From Himantopus leucocephalus (taxonomy: Eukaryota; Chordata; Aves; Charadriiformes; Recurvirostridae): a stretch of DNA of 64,000 nucleotides. Positions 54,597 through 62,885 of this stretch are shown here, in pieces. Each line of letters begins with the position of its first letter. The stretch's first letter is position 1. The notes below the pieces were generated by a model. That model saw only the letters and a list, made by a program, of their open reading frames with translations, had not been told where the DNA came from and did no database searches. The stretch is from positions 148,352,857 to 148,416,856 of the forward strand of contig RSEF01000001.1 in assembly GCA_003993805.1 (NCBI GenBank), read 5' to 3'. A program made the translations under genes and the position numbers.

Positions 54597-54683
54597 TAAC
54601 TTAGTTATAAGTATAATACAGTTATATGTATAACTATGTATATATAACTAAGTTAAACATATAACTATGTTATAACTAAGTTA
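54597..54683. repeat. AT-rich inverted repeat with one left and two right arms
   Basis: The 13-mer TAACTTAGTTATA at 54597-54609 recurs as its exact reverse complement, TATAACTAAGTTA, at 54643-54655 and again at 54671-54683. The intervening DNA is almost all A and T and rich in TATAACTATG variants. It can form alternative hairpins or cruciforms. It may also be a decayed short tandem repeat. Confidence 0.75.
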
Positions 54684-54764
54684 GTGTTTGTATAATGCCT
54701 TGAGAATAGAAACTCTGAAACCAGCAGGTATCAGGTTATATGACAGCTGACGTACAATGCCCCA

Positions 54765-55015
54765 AATTCACGGTGACGACGCTGACCCACCGCGGGAGCC
54801 CCGCTTCAGGGGCGGCACACCCTGCTCCTACCCCGNCGCTTCAGGTGCGGCACACCCTGCTCCTACCCCGCAGCCCCACCACCGTGACTGCTGTGACAAC
54901 GACCGCAACGACACTTGTGCCCAACTGAGGGCTCTGGAGAGGGGTGGCCCGGCCACCTGCCCAGTCGGGACACGGGGACCCGGCACAGAGACGCGGATAC
55001 TGGCTTGTCCGGACA
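54765..55015. promoter_or_regulatory. CpG-rich patch in ARHGAP6 intron 1, about 2 kb from exon 1
   Basis: I count roughly 20 CpGs in 250 bases of high-GC sequence, sharply bounded by AT-rich DNA (the left flank is a TA-rich inverted repeat). It contains the 34-bp duplication around the N at 54836. It is a candidate alternative promoter or first exon; nothing recognisable is encoded. Confidence 0.4.
54802..54870. repeat. 34-bp direct duplication across a single N (54836)
   Basis: The unit starting CGCTTCAGG and ending CCTACCCCG occurs at 54802-54835 and at 54837-54870, with one G/T difference. It lies inside a CpG-rich patch. Either contig ends overlap here or a short GC-rich tandem repeat stopped the assembly. 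Confidence 0.75.
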
Positions 55016-56689
55016 GCACTGGGCTCAGACCTTCCCAAAATTGCTCTCTTACAACAGAATCACACGTTGGGGGTTTTTTTCTAATGTAAAGGTGATTATT
55101 TTTCTAGCACTACACTCACACATACGTCTCAGTTACTCTAAAAATCGGGTCTCACCAACAGGAAAGATGCCTCCAAAATACAAGACCGCACTTCGTTAGT
55201 GTAAACACCCATTTCTTAAATGTATGAAAGATACTTACCCAGGTTCAAATGCCAAGTAAACAACAATCTGTCGGAGAACAGCGCTGTAACATCACACGAA
55301 ACTGCACTGAATCACATTTAACTACAAATTACATCACTACACTGCAATCATGTTATTAGTAATATAGTACACCTCCCCAAAAGAGGTTTTACTATTAAAA
55401 AATGCTAGATATGCACCAAATCAGGAAAAAAAAATCATACTTTTGAATTCGCAGGCTGAAGATGGGCTGTGCTATGTGGTTTGTCAACATATAGATCCGA
55501 AGAAAATGCACCAAGTGTCCAACACCTCCACATGGATTCAGTGGCAACAGAGACGTGCTTATATTTGCAGGTCAGAGACCGTGCTCTGAGTCAGGAAACT
55601 CTGCACAAGAAATCTTCCACATCTTACACTTTTTGATGTTCCTTATCAAATGTTAAGTGGATAAGCAGCCCACTTACCCTTAATTAGCCTGAGCATCTAA
55701 AGGTCATTACCCACTGCATCACTGGAGGTTTTTCGTCACTGATAGTACAACACAAAGTTCGTTGAAATCATGAATTTTTAACTATCTTAAAGTTCAAGCA
55801 TCAAGATGGAATATTGCTAAAAGTAACTTCTGATCACAAGATTGTAATAAAAATCCATTTTTTTAAAACTCCTAAAAATTTTCCCTGCCTCTTTCAACAT
55901 TAGCCAGCATCACACCTGAAGTCACCACCCAGGTGCTGACACTCCATCCCAGCCGGCAGGTGCTGACAGCTTTGGTACCCCAAGCTAACAGGAGGAGGCG
56001 GGGGCTCGTTTGGGGTGAGAGGCAGCCTTTGCCCTTAAAAAACTACTTTTGGTAATCTTGTGCCGTCCTGGTGCCTAGTTTGGCTTTGCATCCCAGATCA
56101 CTGTGTAAGGTAATGATTTTTCAAGGACTTCCGCATCCCACAGAAACAACGGGGCTGTTTTGCTGATAGATTCAGTTACTGTAGGCTATTTATAATAAAT
56201 ACATCTTAAATGGAAATGGAAAGAAGAGGAAAAGGCTGCTACCGACCCCAACCCAAAAAGCTCCAGGAGGCAATACTAAACAGTTAAGCGGGAAACCTCA
56301 TCGCCGCAAACAGGATGGAGAATTTCGTCAACCAAAAAACGTCGTCTTCTCCTGCTACAAAGGGCTGTGCATAACCAACTCACTGAGCAATCGCTATCGA
56401 GAAACAATGCCACATTCTTTGAATGCATTTGTCCACATGGTATGGTATCTGCAGCCCAACATCCACGACATCCAAGTTAAACGAATAAATATTTGCATTG
56501 CAAAGTTGGATTTGTCTTGGAATACGATCGCTCCTCATGTGGTTTTGACACATGTGCGTTGTCAAATAAATCACAGCTCACTGGGTGTGCACATTAAAAA
56601 TAATTTGTCTATCTTGTTAGACGCCATCGCATACTTCAGTTTACGAGGTGTGAAACTGGGAGGGGAAAGCTCTACATGCCCAGGACAAC
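55016..56689. other. Intronic unique sequence between the CpG-rich patch and the exon 1 island
   Basis: AT-rich DNA with no repeat of a known family and no recognised exon. It lies immediately downstream of the ARHGAP6 promoter island and is a plausible place for proximal enhancers, though nothing in the sequence proves it. Confidence 0.5.
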
Positions 56690-57009
56690 TATATACGGAG
56701 CACGTCGAGGGAACATCAAACGCCGCCGTCTGCCCCGCCAACGCCACAGATCCCCCTGCCCGCTGCTAACACCCGTGCCAGCTTCCCACGGCAGCCTCGA
56801 CGGCACGGCTGCCTCAGCCCGGGGCGGCGGACGGCCCTCCCGCCGACAGGCGCGGTGCCGCGCACCCACCCCCGAGCGCACCCCCGAGGGGACGCCCCGT
56901 CCCGCCGCCCGCGGGGCTCCGAGGGGGCCGCCCCGACGGGGCGGGCGGGCGGCGGCGCAGGCCGGGGCCGAGGGAGGCGCGGCGGGTGCCCGTCCCCGGG
57001 GGCGGGCGG

Positions 57010-57018
57010 GCCTACCTC
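57010..57018 (-). other. ARHGAP6: 5' splice site of ARHGAP6 exon 1
   Basis: Read on the minus strand the sequence is GAG then GTAGGC, a good match to the vertebrate donor consensus. It falls directly after the conserved YVVWKSE block, where the mammalian protein continues with residues from the next exon. The open frame that runs on past this point for about 100 codons is intron read-through and carries no conserved sequence. Confidence 0.85.
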
Positions 57019-57522
57019 GGACTTCCACACGACGTAGGCGGCGGGGCGCGGCCCGGTCGGCGAGAGCTGCCCCTTCCTCTGCTGCAGCCAGCGCCGGGGC
57101 GAGGAGAAGATGCTGTTGGCGGGGCCGGCGGGGCCGCTGAGCGCCGAGGCGGAGGGGGTGCGGGCCAGGAAGGGCAGCTCCCAGCCGGGGCTCCGCTTGC
57201 CGCGGGGGCTCTCCTCGTCGAAGAGGGCGCTGCCCGGCGGCGAGCGCTCCAGCGGGGTGCTGGGGGTGGAGAAGGAGGCGCCGGGGGGCGGCGGGGCGCC
57301 CCGAGGGCCGCGGCGCTCCCCCGGGGGGCTGCCGGCGCCCCGCGCCCGCGGCGCCCGGCCCGCGCCCTCGCCGTCCTCCCGGCCGCCGCCGATGATGGCG
57401 GGGTCGAGGCTGCGCGTCTGGCGGAGCCTCCGCTTGGAGAGGCTCTTGGCGGCGGCGGGGGCGGCGGCGGCGGCCGGGGAGGAGCAGGAGAAGACGCTGC
57501 TCAGCAGGCTCTGCGCCGACAT
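57016..57522 (-). CDS. ARHGAP6: ARHGAP6 first coding exon (Rho GTPase-activating protein 6, N-terminus, partial)
   Basis: This exon encodes the first 169 residues of ARHGAP6, a GTPase-activating protein that in mammals acts on RhoA and affects the actin cytoskeleton. Blocks matching my memory of the mammalian protein are MSAQSLL and VFSCSSP (residues 1-16), a basic stretch [13 protein letters not shown] (29-41), SFSTPSTP (83-90), [10 protein letters not shown] (141-150) and YVVWKSE (163-169). The RhoGAP domain is not here; it belongs to later exons left of the window. The start is the ATG at 57522: the frame stays open upstream, but the next possible start, at 57546, is GTG, and the 57522 ATG has G at -3. 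The exon ends in GAG directly before GTAGGC, so intron 1 is phase 0. Residues 17-25 are alanine-rich (AAAAAPAAA), where I recall a serine/alanine mix in mammals. Residues 48-82 are low-complexity Gly/Pro/Arg. Gene identity is secure; exact length relative to orthologues is from memory. Confidence 0.93.
57447..57475 (-). repeat. ARHGAP6: GCC/GGC triplet run encoding the alanine tract in ARHGAP6 exon 1
   Basis: The plus strand shows a near-continuous GGC triplet run, interrupted once by extra Gs, which reads as alanine codons with one proline in ARHGAP6. Such runs vary in length between species and alleles, so the residue count here should not be taken as fixed. Confidence 0.7.
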
Positions 57523-57769
57523 CGCGGCGGCCGCTGCCCCGGGCACGCCGGGGGGCGGCCGGGGGTCCCGGGCTTGTGGCTGTCTCTGCCTCCGGCCCCC
57601 GCGGCGGCGGCGCGGAGCGGAGCGGCTCTCGGGGGGGTGGTCCCCGCGCCCGGGCTCAGCCCCCGGCGGCGCGGCCCGACGGCGGTACCGGGGGGCTCAT
57701 GGCGGCGTCCGGCGCTGGGGCTGCTCCGGGGCTGCCGCCGCCGCGGTCACTTTGCTGGGAGGGAGAGGG

Positions 57770-57792
57770 NGAAAAAAAAAAAAAAAAAAAAA
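57770..57792. repeat. A homopolymer next to a single N in the ARHGAP6 upstream island
   Basis: An N at 57770 is followed by G and 21 As, directly between GC-rich island sequence on both sides. On the ARHGAP6 sense strand it is a T run about 250 bp upstream of the ATG. The N suggests unresolved length or missing GC-rich sequence. Confidence 0.8.
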
Positions 57793-57906
57793 GTTACGAG
57801 AGAAAAGGGGAGGGAAGGAGGCAGCAGCGGAGCTTTTATCTCGGCTCGCCGCAGCCTGCCAGAGTCACTCCCCCCTCGGCCGCGACGCGCACGGGAGCCG
57901 CTCGCC

Positions 57907-57942
57907 GCCCCCCCCCGACAGCCCCCCACCCCCCCCCACCCC
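57907..57942 (-). promoter_or_regulatory. G-quadruplex-type motif upstream of ARHGAP6 start (sense strand)
   Basis: On the plus strand there are four C runs of 9, 6, 9 and 4 bases with spacers of 5, 1 and 1 bases. The ARHGAP6 sense strand therefore carries four matching G runs about 400 bp upstream of the ATG. This fits the G-quadruplex pattern and, if transcribed, would lie in the 5' leader. Formation in the cell is inference. Confidence 0.5.
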
Positions 57943-58346
57943 GTCGGGTCCCCGGGTGACAGGACCCGCCTGCCTCCCCCGCGAGGCGGGGAGAGCCGGT
58001 CCCGGTGTCGCCCGCAACCCGGCGGCGCCGCGGGGCGCCCACGTCGGGGTCGGGGCGGGCGGCAGCCCCGCCGGGCTCCGCGGGCAGCGGGGCCGCCGCT
58101 ATGCCGGGCGCTGCCCCGGGCGGCCCCGACGGGGCGCTGCGGCCGCACTGGCACTGTGCGGCAGCGTTTTGGGGAGGGATGGAGGAGCGAGGGACAGTTG
58201 TTTTTTCGCAGCGATCGTTTCGGAGGCGCAGCCGGGGAAAAGCCCGGCCTGACCCTGCCAGGGTCCAGTGCCGCATCCCCGTCCCGCCGGTGGTGAGCGA
58301 TGGGGGCGCGCTGGGCTGCTGGTTGTGGGACCCCCGTATCCTCCCC

Positions 58347-58363
58347 CACACACACACACACAC
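58347..58363. repeat. Short (CA)n microsatellite at the edge of the CpG island
   Basis: Eight CA units sit between C-rich sequence and a CCCCGGCC block, close to the right boundary of the ARHGAP6 island. Confidence 0.9.
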
Positions 58364-58649
58364 CCCGGCCGCGTCGGGGAGAGCTGGTGTCTTCAGGGAA
58401 AACTTGCAGGAATAGGCAGGGTGCTGGCAGCCTCCAGCACACATCTGTAAGGCTACTGGGAACGAGTCTTCAATGGAGTTCGACCAGTAAGTTCTGTTCT
58501 GGTCCAAGTGTCTCTTTCTGTCCTGTGCCAGTTTGAGAAGACGGTCTTACATATTTAACCACAACAAACACCTACTTTGAGCTCTCTGCTACTGCTGTCT
58601 GACAGCCTGTGCAGAACAGCTCCATGTGGACGTGAGTCCCACAGGCAGC

Positions 58650-58818
58650 ATAGAATCACAGGATAGTTTGGGTTGGAAGGGACCTTTAAAGGCCATCTAG
58701 TCCAACCCCCCTGCAATGAGCAGGGACAACTTCAACTAGATCAGGTTGCTCAGAACCCCGTCCAACTTGAACTTGAATGTTTCCACGGATGAGGCATCTA
58801 CCACCGTTGGATAACCCA
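58650..58818 (-). mobile_element. CR1 LINE 3' end, short fragment
   Basis: The sequence starts with ATAGAATCACAGGATAG, then TTTGGGTTGGAAGGGACC, CATCTAGTCCAACCCCCC and TGCAATGAGCAGGGACA, which is textbook reverse-complement CR1 3' terminal sequence. Similarity fades near 58818. The element sits about 300 bp beyond the CpG island, upstream of ARHGAP6, and limits how far a conserved proximal promoter could extend. Confidence 0.92.
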
Positions 58819-61554
58819 AGACCTGTAACTGTTCTGCTGAGTAGGTGACAGCAGCAGAAAAAAGAAGTGGGATCAATGAAGCTAAGCCTCCTCAGAACAA
58901 ACAGCTAAACTTGCTTGATCCTTTGTAGGGACTTTTCTCTGCTCAGTCTCCAAAGCATAGACGAGGGAACCTTCATCAGGAGAAAGAAACAAACTTGGGA
59001 AAGCCAAAACCGCAGAGAAACACCGGAACAGAATGCATGCAGAGGAAGAATACCGCAGAGCCCCACGAAGGCTGCCAGCCAGCCAGCCAGCTCCTTCCCC
59101 ACCTGGAGTGGAGGAAACAGTCCCTCAGCCTCAGGATCCAACTCCTGACTCCCTCTCCCAGCTGGGAACACTGAGTCCTCCCCTCACTGGAAGCAGTTCA
59201 AGCAGTGATGCTTGTAAGGTTCTTTCTGGAGACCCTGCACCGTTGTTTACTTACTGTTTCAACTTTATTAAGCTGCAGCTAACCGTTAGCTTCATGGGTC
59301 AGTTCATATCTGTTGCTCTTTTGTCAGTGAGGAATACAGCCATTACATTTTTCTAGATGAAAATCAAAATACACAAACCCAAATCCTGGTGTGCTTCCAG
59401 ACATATACTTTCATTTGTGGAGAGAGTGGAAGACAGCTAGGGAGACAGTAGCCAAGAGCTCCAGTGCAAGTCTTGAATCTCCCCTGTCTCAGATGGAATC
59501 ACCATCAGACTACTGATGCTTTGGGGCCTGGGCATCTTTCCTTTGACCTGAGAAACCACCATGTCCAACGTCTCGGCAAAAGTATCGCAGACAACTCTTA
59601 AAATTCCTTGGAAAAAGACTGGCTGTTTTGGGGGAAAAAAAAAAAAAAGCACTTGAGCACAACACAAGGGTTATTTTCTCCTCATGCTGCATTTTCTCCT
59701 CAGACGCTAGTGCAGGGTTGGGTTGTCCTCCCAGGTGTCCTGGAACCTGTGCAGGCAAGTGCTTCGTGGCAGTATTTTCTAGTTTCATCAACAGAGGGAG
59801 TAGACAGTTATGTCCTTTGTGGCATTATTTAAGGTTCGTAAAGAGAAACAGCACATTAGCCCATCCCCTTTCAAAGGGAGGTATTCTGGTTTTATGTAAT
59901 GTTTCCAAATGGGATTTTTTGTCCCCCCCCCCTTTTTTTTTTGTCTGAAAAGGAACTTCCCCCCTTATTTTAATAAACTCTTCTATTGCCTAATTCCAAA
60001 GCCTTCTAGATTCTCCACAGCTAAGGTTGCAGCTGTTTCTGTTTAAACCTTCATTTTGCCTCCTCATTAATGCCTTCAATAAAATCTCATGCTTGAGACT
60101 AAAAAGAAGGTCTGAAGCATAAAACAATGATCCGAGTTTGTTTCTGCGGTTCCGTGCCCATGAAGGCAATTTGGTTGAGAGAGACATGACTACAACACAG
60201 CTTTACAGCTGCAGGGCTCCAACTATTTACTTTGGTCCTCTACAGATGTATCATCGGAACATGAAGGGACAGGAAAACAAGAGGAAAAAAGGCAGGTGAG
60301 GAAATTCAGAGCTGTAATCAGGTGAGGAGCAGAGAGGACAACCACGTCTGCCTCCAAAATCCATCGGAAATGGTTCCTGCCGTTCTCAGTAAGGTGCAGT
60401 GCCCGCTTTGAAGGGCTGCTACTCTTGGGCACAGCCAGCTGCCAGCGGGCAAAGCTGCAGGCGCAGACTCGGACCCTTACACACCGCACACACAACCTTG
60501 AAAGGAGTTGGACACGATCAGGTAAGTGCAATGTTAGGAGCATACGTCAGCTTACAAGGAACTCCTCTAAATGAAGTGGGAGAAAAGCATTCTTATTTTC
60601 ACCTACTTCAGCCCAGGTATTACTATTCCCCAGCTGGTTTTCTCCGTGAAAGCCCTCATGAGAAATTGGAGGATAGGTTTCACGAGACAGGGACCTGGAG
60701 GATCATCACAGCTGTGATTCAGTGAGCAAAGCCAGCAGTGCGTAGAGATGCTTCGCGTAGACAACTTCACTATCTGTCTTTGCTGCTGTCTGTATCTTTC
60801 GGGGTCAACAGCAGTATAAGATCTTCCTGAATATTTTTAAAGTTGCTGTTTATTATCACTAGAAACTGGATTGTTGTGAGCCCTGGCAGCACCACCCATG
60901 CAGCTGGGCTCCAGGGCTCTGGTGGGCAGGGTAAAAAGCCAGTCCTAGTCCCCAAACCTTAGGGCTAACCTCCAGCCAAAAGATACCAGATGTGCAGCCA
61001 TATAAGCAGAGGAATGGTGAGACAATACTTAATCCATCATCAGCCCTTCCCTTCTGAAGCAAAGCTGTCTGTGTGACTGCTTTCCATAAGGTTGCAATAG
61101 CAGTCAAGGAATTGGACAGTCCTTCCTGGAGCTGGGAGTAGCAGTATGGACTGTGGATGTGCTGGCTTGGAAAAGCTTTACCTAACAGTTTGCGCTGTCA
61201 TATTTTTTTACAGTGAAAGCTTAAATCCAGTGAGGATGTTTATTCTTTGTTCTATCTCACTGCCCATCACTGCCTTATTCAGTAGTCCGCTGACTTACGC
61301 CAACGTGAAAGATCTGTCCTCAGCTTTTCAAGTATGTATTTCTGAAAGTGAGCAGTAATGATACGGATCAATAATGCAATAAAAATTCAGAAATATTTTG
61401 AGGGATGAATGCATTTGACAATTACGACTTTCCACTCCTTGGTTTTATTCTGAAATATCTTCAGTCTTAGCACACAGAGTAGGAGTATAGAAGCATTCCC
61501 TGGGCAAACAGGCATGGCGCATGGGAAGCCGAAGCTCAGCTGTTGGTGTGACCG
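58819..61554. other. 5' flank of ARHGAP6, no gene seen
   Basis: The stretch contains a small CAGC repeat near 59090, a C run followed by a T run at 59923-59942, and unremarkable short frames. No exon of the next gene was recognised. Confidence 0.5.
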
Positions 61555-62885
61555 GCAAAGGATGTCAAGGGCAACAAGAGCAACTTCTACCACCACAGTA
61601 GCAGCGGAAGAATATAAAAGGAAGGTGTGGGACCTCTGCTGAAAGCAGCAGGTGACTTAGTGTCAACAGGCTGAGGTACTCCATGCCCTCTTTGCCGTGA
61701 TCTTCACCAACAGAGTCTGGCAGCCCTTTGTGCTTTAAGAAGAGAATCCGTTAGTAGTGGAAAAGGACTGAGTCAGGGATCTTCTTTTGAGGAATCCCAA
61801 CCCATGCAAGTCTGGGGAACCAGCAGGTGCTCAGAGGGCTGGCTGATGTCACTGCAACGCCACTTTTTATCTTTAGAAGGTCATGGAGATTTTGAGAGGT
61901 ACCCAATGGCTGAAAAAGGCTAAATGTTGCCCTTATCTTCCAAAAGAGCAAGGACAATCCAAGGAGCTACAGGCTGGTGAGCTTCACTTTGGGAAAATCA
62001 CAAACGCAAGTTCGCTTGGAAGCCATTTCTGGGTGTATAGAGGAGAAAAAGATGACTGGAAAGACCCAGCATGGGTTTACCAAGGGTAAATCATGCCTGA
62101 CCAACCTGATTACCTGCTGTGATCCATGGATGATGGGAAAGCAGTGGATAGGAGACTTTCAGCACGGTCTCCTTGCTGGAACAATTTGATGAGAGAAAAA
62201 CTGATTGGATCGTAGTCATTCATGGTTTATACTCTACCTGGAAGCTGGTTATGAGGGAAGTTCTTCAGAAGTCTATCTTGAGACCTGTCCTATTTAATAT
62301 CTGTATCGATAGCCTGGAGGAGGAGACAGTGCACTCTCACCCAGTTTGCAAACAGCAAATTAAGGCATACAGTCAACACACCCCAGGACGGCGCTGCCAT
62401 TCAGAGGGGCCGAGATAGGCCAGATGAACGGGAAAACAGAAATCTTATGAAAGTCAGCAAGGACAAAAGCACTTGGTGTGACTAACTCCCCTGCATTTCT
62501 ACAGGCTAGGCACTGACAGGCTGGGGAGCAGCTCTGATGGGAAGGACCTGGGTTCCCCGGTGACCAGTAGAGAGCCCCTGGCAGGGATGAAGGCTAACAG
62601 CATCCTGGGCTGCATCAACAGAAATGTGGTCAATAGACCAAGGGAAGTGATTATTGCCTTTTACACAGCATTCAATAGACCTCATCTGGAATACTTTATC
62701 TAGTTTGGGTCCCCCCAGTTAAGGAGGACCTAGAAAAACTTCAGCAAGTTTGTTGGAGGGCCACCAAGACAGTTGGGAGCTGGAGCATTTGCCCTGTGAG
62801 GAGATGCCAGGAAAGCTGGACTTGTTCAGGCTGGGGAAGGGAAAACTAATAGGAGCCTTCCAGTACGTGCAGGGGAGGTCCTCTC
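61555..62885 (+). mobile_element. CR1 LINE pol-region fragment, about 1.3 kb, heavily decayed
   Basis: This is the longest transposon remnant in the window. In order on the plus strand it matches CR1 sequence for the pre-RT and RT domain (GCTGAGGTACTCCATGCC), the mid RT (AGCATGGGTTTACCAAGG, then TCATGCCTGACCAACCTGAT) and a block decayed from the PVLFNIFINDL motif (read here as PVLFNICIDSL). Later parts cover the region around GCTAACAGCATCCTGGGCTG and CCTCATCTGGAATAC. It breaks off before the 3' tail, so this copy lacks both ends. Stops and frameshifts in every frame show that it has been inactive for a long time. Confidence 0.85.

Larger units (their letters stand above)
1..57015 (-). other. 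ARHGAP6: ARHGAP6 intron 1 (partial, at least 57 kb)
   Basis: No second ARHGAP6 exon was recognised anywhere left of the donor, so the whole stretch to the window edge is inferred to be intron 1. ARHGAP6 intron 1 is also extremely long in mammals, where it contains the amelogenin gene on the opposite strand. The content here is unique, mostly AT-rich sequence, with three CR1 fragments, simple repeats, assembly joins and several GC-rich patches. The reading depends on the exon 1 call; transcript data would confirm it. Confidence 0.8.
56690..58320 (-). promoter_or_regulatory. ARHGAP6: CpG island spanning ARHGAP6 promoter, 5' leader and exon 1
   Basis: CpG dinucleotides and GC content rise abruptly near 56690 and fall back near 58320, in contrast to the CpG-poor flanks. 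The island contains exon 1 and about 800 bp upstream of the start codon, so it should hold the transcription start and 5' untranslated region. I see no convincing TATA box, as is usual for CpG-island promoters, and cannot place the start site. A homopolymer A run next to an N at 57770 shows the sequence is not fully resolved here. Long open frames on both strands across the island result from the scarcity of AT-rich stop codons. Confidence 0.85.

Noticed and set aside
55238..55260. GGTTCAAATGCC resembling a tRNA T-arm
   Set aside because: No A box, acceptor stem or cloverleaf could be fitted around it.
56716..57015. Continuation of the ARHGAP6 frame past residue 169
   Set aside because: It lies beyond a good splice donor, and the translation becomes non-conserved Pro/Arg-rich sequence. 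It is intron read-through.
56986..58296. 436-codon plus-strand open frame, with 380-codon and other overlapping frames, across the CpG island
   Set aside because: It is antisense to ARHGAP6 exon 1, low-complexity Gly/Ala/Arg/Pro, runs through an N, and exists because GC-rich DNA lacks stop codons. No recognisable domain.
57747..58507. Two minus-strand frames of 231 and 223 codons upstream of the ARHGAP6 start
   Set aside because: Low-complexity translation of the CpG island, one running into the N and homopolymer. They may overlap the 5' leader but show no sign of coding.
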